Shown: piece after piece, positions 15,001-27,300 of the stretch
Position numbering within the stretch: the stretch's first letter is position 1
Layout of the letters: each line of letters begins with the position of its first letter
Origin: Lineus longissimus
Taxonomy: Eukaryota > Nemertea > Pilidiophora > Heteronemertea > Lineidae
Assembly: GCF_910592395.1 (NCBI RefSeq)
Contig: NC_088309.1
Span: forward strand, 3,412,501 to 3,476,500
Length of the DNA stretch: 64,000 nt
Direction of reading: 5' to 3'
Made by a program: the position numbers and the translations under genes
The notes under the pieces: model-generated
What the model was told of the DNA's origin: nothing
The model's input: only the letters and a program-made list of their open reading frames with translations
The model's database searches: none

Positions 15001-17055
15001 TAGACCCTAAATGAATGTTATAGAAGTTCACTGTCACTGAGCGCCGATAATGGTAGTGCCTCACTACAGTTTTATGAAGCATAAAATACACGTGCAATGT
15101 TTATGATGGGGCGCCATCAGAAAGATTAATGCTATGAAGTGTTCTGTGCCAAAGATAATGGGGCCAATAAATTTTCCAAAAATATATCAAATTGTGAAGT
15201 ATGTTCTAAAAAGTTAGTCATGAATGTTGACCTGTAAATGTGTAAAACTAGAATTATGCACCATCAGTGTAGCATGTTGGGCATTGAAGATTCATCTGAC
15301 CAGTACACTGTGTGCTCTTGAATAGAAAGCATCTCGAGTGACTGTCCCTATAACAAGTACATCATCAGGCTCCAAGCATGAACGAGGAGGATTCTGTGGA
15401 AATTGTTGCTAAGCAACCTTCTACAGATGATGAGGCCCATTAACCCTCCAACATCATGGAAAAATAAATGTGTGAAAAGATCACAGTAATTAAGTGTGAC
15501 TAATGATGACTTTTAGTCGCTGGAGACATTAAAAAATGTGTTGATAAGGTAAACTCAAATTTATGGCCTTTGAATTGATGATCGATCTGGTGTCTTGTCT
15601 TCTTGTCTGTCTCCAAGGTATCCATTAATCTGGCTTGAAATATTTTAGCCTTGGGGGGGGGGGGGGGTCACAGTGGTTAAATATCAATTCTAAAAGTTTG
15701 CTTTATAATCAAAATTATAATTTTTCCTCTCTTGATGTCATAATGTTAAGAGATTGACGTATATCTTCTTCAATGATCAGCTGGGTGTTGAGTGACCCTG
15801 GACAACAAAGATACAGTGTAATCAAAAGAAGAAATAATCATCTGATTATAATAGTCTAGACATAGTGAAATAAACACAGATAATTGCCCACAAAACTGTT
15901 TGGTACAAAGTATCAAATGTTGTGAGATTTGATAACCTTTCAATGAATTTATGATAAAAGGCAGGAGTGGCAGTTTCTGCTTGTGATAAACAACAAGGAC
16001 ACTACAAAACTCTCTACTTAAGGCCTGGGGTATGAGGAGTCGTTGACCATAAAAAACTCTCCGTTGGCTGCTTAAAGTTGCTGTCATGATCCTTGCCTTG
16101 GGCAGGGAGAACCCAGCTCTGTTCAGCAGCCTTGAAGTTGCTGCCTTGCCCGTCCTGGCTGTGCCCATCGAGAACTCAATCAGTTCGTCCTCACATGAGC
16201 GATAGCCATATAACTAGCCTGTCCAGGGTCCAATTTACTCATCCCCGAGGAGGATGGTAGGCACGTTCCCACTGCAGCCAGTGCATGTGTATCTTGTCCA
16301 TTGTGTGAATAATTCTCAGGATCTAGGAGACAATGAATCAGTGTATCCATTGTTAATGCTGTCTCATTTCTAGTAGGGGTCCTCGCAATCGATACAGGGG
16401 CAGTGAGTCTGAGCAGATGGTGAAATTATTGATTGAAATTTTCTTAGGATGCATTTTCTCATCAGTAATAATCGTCATATAGCAATTATCAATTTGTTAC
16501 CATATCAGTCCAATATAAATTGGTCGGAAATGGTTTGCATAGGCCCCAAACAAGCATATACATACACTGAGAGTATAAAATGTTGTTCCTTTCCCTTTTA
16601 GTAGTACTCAGTCATTAGAATCAAGATCTCTTAAAGTTATAGTCTACTGATTAGTGACTCCATTGGAAAATAATATGCAATAATCTCAAGAATGTTTCTG
16701 TTCACTGAAAAGATTTTTCATGGTCAGCAGTGAATTGGTTTGGTGTTTGAAGAAATTATCAAAAATCATGCATGGTGTAAGTTAGCATACTTTTAATGCT
16801 ACCTCGCATCACTACTAGATAACTGGTTATGGCCTAAAGTGTTAGTATATCATCAGTTGTTCTGACAGTGTTTTCTCCAGGTATGGTGTTGTTTTAGGCT
16901 ACCCGGTACCTTTATTTTCTCATGAACTTTCATCTTTCCAGGTCTCCAAAGAATCAAATTTTATTTTCTGCCTGTGTTGCTGGTTCTTAATCAGATGTGA
17001 ACTACATGTATCAGCGGTCAATTTTGTAATTTTTTCTTATTTCCATGTTTTGCAG
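1..17055. other. Non-coding stretch upstream of (or within the first intron of) the IgSF gene
   Basis: I found no exon here that I can support. The open frames are short (under about 130 codons), have no recognisable domain and no consistent splice-site structure. The first recognisable IgSF exon begins with an intron acceptor at 17055/17056, so part of this block is presumably the intron after the signal-peptide exon; I could not locate that exon. Small features seen: a 15-base G run at 15653-15667 and a 16-bp perfect palindrome at 11553-11568. The rest is AT-rich single-copy-looking DNA. Confidence 0.6.
15653..15667. repeat. Poly-G run (15 G)
   Basis: An uninterrupted run of 15 G follows 'ttagcctt' and precedes 'tcacagtgg'. 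It is a simple mononucleotide tract; similar shorter tracts occur at 28777-28787 and 38068-38080. Length is likely to vary between individuals and between sequencing platforms. Confidence 0.9.
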
Positions 17056-20005
17056 GTATATGTGTGTCCCACGCAGAGACCACAGCAAAACTTACCGATG
17101 CAACGCCAAAAGAAGGCGAGCAGGTTACGCTCATATGCGTAACTTCTCCGGCTGGAAGTCGATATGCTGGGTTTTCGCACACAAAAGCATTCACAGAGAC
17201 TGGACCGACCATTTTGCTGGGAGCTATGTTGGACCTTAAGAAAAATGTACCAATTATTGCTGAAGATCGTTACTCTATAGTTGCAAAAGTTGAAGGAGTA
17301 CCAGAAGCTGAGCATTACAATCTTACCATCAAAAGTAAGTGATTGAGCCAACCACATCGTGGATTTGGCAGGAGCCTCTTGGTATTTATCACTCTTAAAC
17401 TGGTGCCATCTTTGTTTGTGTGCACACGTCCCACCTTTTTTCTTAGCCTCGATCCAGGCAGAGTCTGCATGCCTTCAACTATGGAATTCACCAAAAGTAG
17501 ACCCCCCCTGTGAAAGTAGGTCAGCGGAAAAAGAACTCGAAAAACAAATATTTCACTTTTAAATGAAGATTTTCTTAGTCAGTTTGGTCAATTCATGCAG
17601 TGATGTATCCCTCCCCTTACCAGTTGATTTTTCTGTACGTCAGCAGTCTTTTGAATTAATGTAGCCTCAAACATCTCAGCTGGTGTGGACATGGCTTCTG
17701 GTTGACAATGGATTAAAAATTTGATATTTCATGTACATTGTATTAATCTTTTCTTCCAACAGATGTGAAGTTTGCTGATAGCGGTTTCTTGGGTTGTAAA
17801 TACGTAGACACAAGGAACAATGTAGATGAGAAAAAGGCTGCAAAACTTTTAGTTCAAGGTAAAGTATTAAGTTTCAACCAGTTATAAACGAGACTTTTGT
17901 CAGAAAGAGTTGTGCTCTATTGCATGAAAAGGCCATCTGATCAGACAAAGAACCGAGGACCTCCCGAGGTGATCGATTATTAACAGCATCTCAACCATGG
18001 CACCACACTGACAGATCGTGGTACCTTCAAGTTGGGATATCATAGCACTTTTGCCAAAAATTCAGGGAAGGCAGGGCATTGCAAATTGGCGGCAAAGAAG
18101 TGCATGGTCTAGGCACCCTTCTGTACTTGGAATTGCATTAGAAACTGTCTCAAAATGGCTGGGGGCAAATGGGCTCAGAGAGAATGTGGTCAGGAGCAGT
18201 GTGTGTCCTGAAATGGCCTAGCAAGACATCACATAAAACTTACAGTTATTGGCATCTCGTTCTCTCCCTATTTGACTTAGTGCTGTGTAGTATGAGTACA
18301 CATAAAAGATAAATCTGTTCCTTTTGGTGTTTGATTAATAAAGCAATATTCCTGCCCATTTTCAGTTGATGGAGACACAGTAGAATTTGCTGAATATCAA
18401 GATAACACTGATCTTGACTACGAGAACTTCAAGGGCAAGAACCTGAAGCTGACTTGTTTGGCCAAGGGTAAAATTCCCGGAACCCAGAAACTCTTTTTGG
18501 GAACTGAAGATATCACGAGCCAAGCTCAAGTCTCTGTCGTTGATACTGGATTGAAGCAGAAGGGTGTAACTGGAAGGGCTGAGGCTGAATGGTCATCTAC
18601 CCTCATCTTTGACAAACCTTTCACCGAGGATATGCTCAGCAAGTCAGTTAGTTGCCAGTACAAGACGGGTGACTTCCCCATGAAGAAGACTCGTGTCCAT
18701 CTTCAGTCTGCAGGTATGTGTCCTTGAGAAGGAAGTCATGTTTTGACAACATGAATGCACCCTGCAAGATAAAAGTCTGAAAGTGCTTTCCAGTGACTAT
18801 CACTGATTGGTCTCCCCTGGTGCACTCTGCGGTATTGAAAGGCTACTCATGAAGTCACTTCGGCTCAACCTGAAGCGGTCACCAGACCAGACTGGTATTC
18901 AAACCCTGATGACCCTTGGATTGAGAATGCATCCCACAAGTGAATAAGTGAGCAATGTTTGTTCTATGTTTATAATAAGAAATCCTCTCAATTTTTCAGT
19001 TGCCAAGCCTCATCTGATGTGTTCCAATACTGAAATCGATGAAGTTGAATTTGGCCAGCCAGCTAACTTCTCTTGCAGTGTCAACATCAAACCAGAACTC
19101 ACCAATATGACCTACACATGGATGGATGGTGACACCACACAATACCTTTCAAAAGGTGGCAACTTTAAGAACCAGATAGTTTCCTTATACGAGGTTAGTA
19201 AACTGCAACTTCTGTCAACCGCCAAATTTTCATGCCTTTAAAACATTTTTAGTTTGGAAAATTTTGTAGAAAAATGAAAAATCCTCCAATTTTATTTTGT
19301 CAAATTACAGAATTCTGTTCACCTTTTCCAGTTACAACTGAAGATGTATATCATTCTAAAAGCCGCCCTTTGGGGAGTAATCAGTAAAGCAGGCTATTGC
19401 AAGAACTAGGTGTCTGAGTTACTCGACAGAAATATATGATTTGTTTTTTCTTGCAGCCTAGTGCCAATGGAACGATGGCCACTTTGACCCTCTTATTCAA
19501 AAAAGTTCGATTCCACCATAAGAATTTGAAGGTTACTTTGTATGTTAGCAACACTGGTGGCCATTCCACTCAAGATTTCCTTATAAGGAATGGTAAGTCT
19601 TTGTAACTCTACAATGCTTGTTCTGAATGGAGAAAGTGCAAGATTTATTTTCCCTGAAGGCGTTCCAAAGTAGAGCTCCAGTTAAGTGTCACTACCGGGG
19701 TGTGCTCGGTTTTTTGGACCGTTTCAGCCAAACTTGTATTTCATCCAAAGGCAAAGTGACTTAAATCCTTTTGCGGAGTCAAAATGACAACTTTCGAGAA
19801 TTTGACTGACTGTAGCTCCTGCTTGTACATATCACCATTGTCAACATCAATATTAGGCTGGTTCTTTTTTCACCCAATATATTTGATAACAGTTGTTGTT
19901 GTTTGTATTTCAGTTGGAGAAGCAGCATCAGGATCATTACCTTTAGTACCATCCTTCGTTACCATCCTGTTGGCAGCTGTGGCACTCATATGGAGAGGAC
20001 TATAA
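17056..20005 (+). CDS. GPI-anchored-type immunoglobulin-superfamily surface protein (six exons, 5' end missing)
   Basis: Exons read from the sequence: 17056-17334, 17763-17858, 18366-18713, 19000-19193, 19457-19592 and 19914-20005 (stop TAA). All are flanked by AG/GT, and the frame is kept through every junction, giving 380 residues after the missing signal-peptide exon. Numbered from the first full codon of exon 17056, domain 1 (about 7-125) is V-set-like, with Cys27 and a DSGFLGC motif (Cys104). Domain 2 (about 126-240) has Cys155 and Cys221. Domain 3 (about 241-350) has Cys266 and Trp281 but no cysteine at the expected F-strand position (LYVSN). Possible N-glycosylation sites are N88, N263, N276 and N309. 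The first residues (ICVSHA) look like the end of a signal peptide with cleavage after Ala. The last exon encodes small residues (EAASGS), then a hydrophobic stretch ending four residues before the stop with no cytoplasmic tail. That pattern fits a GPI-attachment signal, although a tail-less membrane helix cannot be excluded. Most introns are phase 1, as is usual for Ig genes. I do not recognise a specific orthologue; adhesion or recognition at the cell surface is an inference. Confidence 0.85.
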
Positions 20006-20960
20006 ACCAATCTTAGCTATAATTCTGTGGAGTATGACAAGGCATGTGTATTTACATGTGTATTATGGTGTCCTGCATTGTGTTACTGTCTCTCTGTATA
20101 TCTCTTTGACTCGATATTTATTGTAGTGTTACTTGTAAGTGCCTCAAGGAATTCTAGAGAAGCGTGCCAGCAACTGCAGTGCAGGGAATTATGCTTAGAG
20201 GCCGATTGAGGCTTTTGGTGAAGAAAGAATCAACGTCATGAAGTAACATCTCTGTTGATGATTTGAGGGTTAAGAGTTGATCTGAGTTCCATCTCCTGAA
20301 CACCAATTCAAGTGTTTCGTTTAGAATAAGGGTAGTGCAGTAACCTGGTACTCTGAACTCCAGAAGTGGAGGACTGCAGTTCTTGCAGATTTTGAGACAT
20401 GACAGCTAGTTCTTCATTTTGAGGTGGTTGACCAAAATCGTCTTTAATCCTTGAATTGTCGGAAGGTTCTGGCATTATTAATTGTAAACACATGTAAAAT
20501 ATCATTGTCAGAACTGCTGAATTATGTATTTTGAAATCAATATCTGGTTGAGTCTGGTCGTCCGCATCTTAAAAATCAATTGTAAATACTCTAAAACTGG
20601 GCATACCTTTTGTAAATTTCAAATTGAAAATTTACTAGTTTTATTCAAATGATCCGTTTCAATTATAACCTGGTTTGGGAAGATACTGCTTCAAAATTTG
20701 TGTTACTTTTCGGAGACTTCCGGTATAGACAGAAGTCACTGAACGGTCCATCCATACTTTCCAAATAATCACTTCATTATTGAAGCGAGTTTTTTAAGAA
20801 TCCGTGTTTAAACTCATAGAACATTGTGGTGGCCTTTGTAGTTTTGTGCACAGGCGGTGTTGCACATGTTTCGCACTGAAACTTTTCTAATATTTAGTGA
20901 AGCTTTTAGATGGTGTTGCTGTCGCTTTCTGTATTTTGGAGAAGAAAATAAAATTGGCCT
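20006..20960 (+). other. Probable 3' UTR of the IgSF gene
   Basis: The DNA after the TAA at 20003-20005 has no further open coding exon and runs to the first good polyadenylation signal at 20947-20952. The UTR may extend further; only transcript data could fix its end. Confidence 0.55.
20947..20952 (+). terminator. Polyadenylation signal AATAAA (IgSF gene)
   Basis: A canonical AATAAA hexamer lies 942 bases after the IgSF stop codon. It is the first clear signal on the coding strand downstream of the gene, but hexamers also occur by chance in AT-rich DNA. Confidence 0.5.
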
Positions 20961-21359
20961 ATGCAACGCTGTCTGTGATGTCAAAGTGTATCAAAGGCTT
21001 AGGTTTCTACAGTGCAGATTGCATTAGTCTTGCCCAGGTATGAGCGACATATTCATTCAACTGATCAGTTTTGGAAAGGATGGCAAAAATCTGAGTTCGG
21101 AAAAAGGTTAAAAAACATATTCACATTTAAGTGACACTGATTCTTGTTGATTTTAGATTTGATTAACATAAGAGTTTCGATTAAACTGGAGTTGGCAAAT
21201 TCAGCTGACCTTACTTTGGCGGCACAAAAGTCTGTTTGCAGCATATACAGTATTTTAACAGTAATCTTTTCCAATAATGTTCATGTACATAGTTCATTTG
21301 TTTCTATTATGTGTTGTGTCTGTGCAGTCGAAATCTGTTTTCTTTTGTGTCCATTTCCT

Positions 21360-21415
21360 GTGAGGATCGGACAAAGGACCTCTTGACCACTAGTGAACCA
21401 CTAGACCAGATCGAC
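21360..21415 (-). repeat. tRNA-derived SINE-like remnant
   Basis: On the minus strand, CTGGTCTAGTGGTTC (21409-21395) matches a tRNA A box. About 25 bases further on, TTGTCCGATCCTC (ending near 21362) resembles a B box. The order and spacing suit a tRNA head, but the intervening arms do not pair as in a working tRNA. It is therefore read as a SINE head or tRNA pseudogene. No poly-A or tail was delimited. Confidence 0.4.
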
Positions 21416-21974
21416 TCCTGATACCTTTGTCCTAATTTTAACATGAGTCATATAGTTCTATTTCCAAAACCTGATGCGAGAAAATAACCATGGACTCAAC
21501 TCCCCAAAATGCTGCTCAGTTCAACACAGATGAATTGAAATACCATGGTAGACCTTAAAAGGACCAGCGACAGAAATAAGACGTCTCGAAAATTAGACAC
21601 TTTTCTTGGTCTGCAATGTTGGTTCATTTCATTCGTATGTAATCAGATATAGGATTATCTGCAGACATCGGGTATTCTGGGATTATCGATTCACTTATTG
21701 TCATAAGCCCTGATCTGTAGTGGAATGCTGCGTGCACCAAATGACTAATTCTGTGATCAGAACTATTAATTAATCTATGGTAATTAATAAGCCATGACAT
21801 TAAGAGTGGAGTTTAGCATTGATATTACATATACATTATTATTGGATTTTTGACTACACGTTGCATGATCACATTGGTATATTATATATCAAATGTCTAT
21901 ATTTTATACATGTATACCTTAAAAATATCTTTGGATTGGCTCAAATCACATCACTCTAGATTAATCCTATGCTG

Positions 21975-22035
21975 TTGGTGATGACAAAGAGCAGAGATTA
22001 TCATCAGCGGTGCTCTTTGGTGAGTTCATCACCAA
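21975..22035. repeat. Imperfect inverted repeat (19 paired bases with a 6-base bulge)
   Basis: Arm 21975-21993 (ttggtgatgacaaagagca) is fully complementary to 22011-22019 plus 22026-22035. The bases gtgagt (22020-22025) are an unpaired bulge, and the loop is 17 bases. It could form a small RNA hairpin if transcribed, or be a relic of a small foldback element. Confidence 0.7.
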
Positions 22036-24157
22036 ATGAAGGACATTGAATTTGCTGTGCGGCACAAAATTGTTAGTTCATTTCGCCATGACAATATTGT
22101 CTATCAGTGAAATCCATGACGTGAGGATCACAAGGCACTATATACTGGTCTTTGGATTAATACAGTGTTTCAGTATCAGTTAAAGTGAATTATGTCTTTG
22201 AGTACATTTTTGACCACGAAGGTCCTTTATGACCATGATGATTTGTGATTAAGTGATGTTTGGTGGAGAGGGTTAAAACATCTCATGATTCAAATTAATA
22301 AAATGTATATTTCACCATTGGTGGATTTTTGTTGGTGTTTGGAAAAATCTTTGTCTTTTTAGAAATAAAACATATATAAAAAAATATGTATTCCATGTTT
22401 GAATATACGTTCTTGTGGATGCTGTTTATTTTGCGACTCCGCACACATGTAATAATCCTAGCTGTTGTATAACTGTCAGTGCTCTTGTAAGCCTGGTAGT
22501 GTGCGTAAAAAACCATCTGTGTTCAGCAGACTTATTGTACATTAAGAAATACTCTGTAGTTGCTGCTTTTCTAGTTGCACTTTATTTTTTGGACAATTGT
22601 CAATCCAACCAATGACTGTACAACTTGTCTTGACATAGATAACATCCCCCAATAGGCTACAAGCTTTTTACTGTAATTAGGTCTTGATTGAATCTTAACT
22701 CTAGTTGTGTCTTTGTCTTGATGTGCGCGCTTTACCCCTTTGGCTGTGCTATGTAGTCGCCATTGTTTTAGAAAAAACTTCGGAAATAGTTTTATATACT
22801 GTAGTACTTGATTGTGCATATAGCGCTAATAGTCATTTCCGTTCATGCGTCATCTTGTGTATGTATTACCAGGTCATCAGCAGTTAGCATTTAGAATTAT
22901 GTGAATATCAACTTCGGTTGAAATGTCCTGCATCCTTAGAAGGCACAGCCTCATTTAGCTGTTGTTAGAGCAGTATTGTAGTTCTCTCTGGTCCCCTAGA
23001 CTCCCAAAGGACAAAGAAACAATTTTAAAGCACTCCTAGTCGAGCAATGGAGGGAGCCATGACCCGCGATTTTAGCACTCTGCATGACAAAAAGATCTCT
23101 TGTCTGCCGTCAAATCTGTAATTGCTGGGTTTGTTTTTGACTCCCGCAAACAAGCAATTTTTGTTGCATGCGATCATGATTGCACGACGCAGTAATAAGT
23201 TGCTTGTTTGCAGGGTGCCTTAGGTCCTTCACCTATGTATTTCGACCGCACACTGGTGTAACTTGTGTTCTGGGTCACAAAGCAGGATTAAGTGGATTAT
23301 AGATTTAGGTCTTGGATGCACCTGGGTTGATTTAATGACAAGGGATACGTTTTTGAACGTCTCATATTTGAGTGTGGTGATGCTCCTCTGGAGAAGGCCA
23401 TTTGAAAAAACTTGAAAAAAATTTCTGCCAAAAGTAAATTTGTGTGTACTAAATATTTACATTGTCCAAAACTGATCTTTATAATGTTCAGAATTGGATC
23501 AAGTTTAACTTGAACCCACAATGAATGAGTTGAAACAGTCAGTAAAGTGACTTATCCCCTTGTCATTACCCCAGTTTTTACCAAGAGATAATTGAACCCA
23601 GTTTAACGTAATATGCAAATTAGATTTGTCAGGGACTAGAAAAAACAATACATTGTATATTTGATTGACTAGGATATTATATTTTTTTAGAATACACTGG
23701 TGTAAGATATTGAATCTTGGTTTGGCAGTGACACTCACAATGCTAGTAAAACGATTAAATGATTTTCTCAAGGACAAATAACACGCTTGGTTGGGTTTAT
23801 GTATATTTTGTTTAAAGTTTGTAAATTTTCATAGTGAAGCTTATAACTTGGAGGCATTCAGCTATACGAGAATGCACCACATCTATAATCAATTACCTAT
23901 TGGATTGTTTAATATATCTTATAATAAAGTGGGTCCAATTATCTTAGCCGGTACTCTGTATAGTCTGTTGTCCGTGTTAAGTGTTGTGACCATCATGATC
24001 GAATTCATATTTCACAAATGTGATAGAAATGTTTGAGCTGGCTTCAAGAAAACTTCAATGCTAATTGAGTATGCCGAAACTCCAAACTTTCTCCGATTTC
24101 AGGAGGGAAAATGGGCAAACTATTATATGTCGATGTTGTGCCCATGCTGAACTAAAT

Positions 24158-24323
24158 GGGCCGAATTTACGAAGGGTGTTTAAGAGTTAGACGCGCGTAA
24201 ATTCTACATAATCAGTTTCAGGGCCTAATGCGGTTTTCATGAAGAAACCCTGCAAGGCCCTGACTCTGTCTATTCAGACATTAAACGCTGTTTTAAGCTA
24301 AACACCCTTTGTAAATGCGGCCC
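24158..24323. mobile_element. MITE-like element with about 25-bp terminal inverted repeats
   Basis: The left end (24158 onward, gggccgaatttacgaagg...) and the reverse complement of the right end (gggccgcatttacaaagg...) agree at 23 of 25 positions. The element is 166 bp and has no coding capacity. An inner inverted pair, cagggcct/aggccctg, lies near the middle. AAT flanks both ends, a possible 3-bp target-site duplication. This is the structure of a non-autonomous DNA transposon; the superfamily is not assigned. Confidence 0.75.
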
Positions 24324-27300
24324 AATATTTCTCAATCTGATGTCCATTTGGACTTCACTTGTGACTTCACCACCATACTAGTCTGGGGTGGTAACAGTAT
24401 TGAGAACTTGAACTCGGCCCTCAGACTTGGATTTCAGCTTTCAGTTGTGAAATGTGAATGGTTGATCCATCCCATCCCTATATAGAAAGGGAGTGGGCTT
24501 ATTTGGCACCCTGTTTGTACATCTAGCCAACACCTTGCTTCACAATTTAAATTACAATGTATGCCATAGTCAGCTTTTAAAAAAACACCAGCCAGTTTTA
24601 TGACCTGTGAGGGACCTTTAGTAAGAGCTATGCATATTTTTATCAGTAGTTGAAATACTTAACTGTGCATTAGAATTTTGACTTTTGAGGTGGTTGGTGG
24701 AGATTATTTAAGAAATGCCTTGAAATTGTGATACCCCGCTGGTTTCCAGTGTATTTGCCACTCCAAAGAAGTAAGATGTGCCCCTGAGGTATTACCTTCA
24801 GACCATTTCGGCAAAGCATGAGAAATTTAGCAGACCGAGAAGCAATAATTGCATACTACCCTGTTACACATTATAGTTCCCTCCTTCAAGTTTCCTTGTC
24901 AATTTTGATATCAATTTGTTTCTGACTTGGCGCTCAGTTTCTGGGAATAGAGAGTTTGCACCCCTAAAGACCAAATTCGAACATGTTAGGAGTGAAACCC
25001 TGAATTTGTGGGCATTCTTCTCACCCTGGTTTAGCACTGAGCTGCCTCCTAATGTTATAATGGGCTAGCTTGGCCATGCCATCCAGTTTTGAAAAAACCA
25101 TCAGGCTGTCTATTTTTGGATTATTAAGGGTAGCAGAAATTAGTTAGATGATTTGTCTCTATTTCTATTGTTGAATGCTGAGCTTGGTATGGTCGTCCTG
25201 TTTGGCTGATGATGTATGTGCAATACTCAGGAATTGGTGGTGACATCTTTTGGGAGAGACGACTCGGCAAGGCAGCAAATCAAAAGCTCTCGGCCTTAGA
25301 AATATCAAGGCAGACAATTACAACCATAAAACTTGCACCGTTTTCTTGAACTCTTTTCAAGAGCATTATAAACAGTGTCATGACTCAAGTTCATTGATGT
25401 TTTTTTGGATGTCCTATCAAATGTATTAAGGCTAATTGCTTGACAAGGTGTAGGAGTTAATTGCTTCCACCACAATTTTGCCTCGATATTTCTAGGGCAG
25501 ATAACTTTAATGTATATTGGCATTATAATTTGTATAGATTCACTGTCATTGTTGTTGTATTGTCTGAATTTGCAGTATTATTAGACACTGTAGTGCGACA
25601 TAATCGCTTTGAATAACGCAGTGTAGTACACCATACATACAGCTGTGAATTACATGTATTTGATGTAACTTTCTGACCGAACGTACAACACGACTCTGCC
25701 ATGGATACTGACTGAGGGGACAGATTGCAACAAAATCAGTAATTTGGTGCCTGGATGTCTGATTAGAACTAATGAGGAGAGTGTCACATGGCTGTTCAGA
25801 ATGGACTTTCTGTTAACCCTTAAAGGTCTGAAAGTGTAACAAACGACAACATTTCATAATACATATGTATAATTATTGTGGAACCATCACAGTACTTTTA
25901 CAAACATCTCGTATACGAGCAAGATGGTGGTAGCTGTTTTTCAAGCAATGACCTAAACCAAGAAGCCCAACTATGAGATTCTGCAACTTCCATGAACATT
26001 ACATCATTCCATCTTCTGGGGTTTCATCATTAAGAACATAAAGTGTAAGAATATGTATAAGAAGTAGGATGCCTGTTTCAGTCATGTGTTTGTGTAGTTA
26101 CCAAGCATATTACATGTACTTGTCATTTTCATAACACCTTTTGATCTCCTGACCTCATATTTGAGCACACCTGCTGATCTAGAGGTGCAGGATGATATAA
26201 CGTCATCAGGCGAGGTCTGATTTTCCATCAATTGTCGAACAAACCTACTGAGAAGTGTACGCACATTGACTGCCAATATTTTCATCACCGTCTAGTCTTT
26301 GTTAGATGACATAGGGAGAATACAACACTCCCAACCTGTGTGGAACACAGAAACTTGCCAAGGGATAGAATAGCTACTGGTTATTCCATACCTTGTCAAT
26401 AAATAGAAAATAGATGAAGAAGATCTTTCATCTCTATGTAAATAGACTTAAATGTTAGATATACTTGTGAATTTGTGGATGGTAGGAAGTAGTCAATTTG
26501 TAATAACTGAGGAGTAAGTGTCACGTTTCTATGAGCACCCTAAATTTTGTCCTTGATTAAGTCAATTCTATCTGTAATCGAGATTATTAATATTCACCAT
26601 CATTTTTATCAATAACTTCAAATAAACAATTGGTCCTTAGATCCTGTGTTCATCGTTTGTATCTTGAAACTGGCCTTTGGCGCTTCAATCAAAACACCAC
26701 TCATGTGTGATTCATGTCACATACATAGCCAAACATGCATATTAGCCATGTTGGCTGTGTAGTTGGGTGAATTATAGGTTGGTGGAGTTGGGGAAAAACA
26801 GAACGACAGAGGTAAATGCCTTGGTGAGTGTGGAGTGCAGCAAGGTGTGATGTCTAGCCACAATCGCTTTAAGTTGAAAAGAAATTTCCAGATTCTGTAT
26901 CCAGTTGTGCTTGCTCATTCCAGACTCTGCTTCATTACTCATTCAAGCACACATATGCAACAGGATATGAAATCGGAAACTTTGTTCCAGCTGATCATAC
27001 ATTTACTGCCGAATCAAAGGAGGGACTATACCATACATAGATACAGGCCAGTTGAGTGTTGTAAGTTTATGTACTGATTAAAAGCCCACTAATATGGTAT
27101 TTTAGGCCGTCTCTCAACAAACATCCCCTAATGAACCAAATTGGTCATTTAATTGGCTGCTGGTACCCGAACCATGTTGGGGATGCCCAGCTGTTAGAGA
27201 TTGGAAATGATTTATCAAATGTGAATGACCTCGGTTCTGAGGGATAGAATGTCGTTCAGCCAGAGAGGTGGATACAATTCAACCTTTTGAACTTGACAAT

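Larger units (their letters stand above)
20961..24157. other. Intergenic non-coding stretch
   Basis: No supportable exon was found. The block contains a tRNA-like SINE remnant near 21360-21409 and an imperfect hairpin at 21975-22035. The 81-codon hydrophobic frame at 23791-24036 lacks domain or splice support and is treated as chance. Confidence 0.6.

Noticed and set aside
15770-16168. 132-codon minus-strand frame
   Set aside because: No known family, no splice support and no regulatory context. Low-complexity hydrophobic and basic segments are common in such chance frames.
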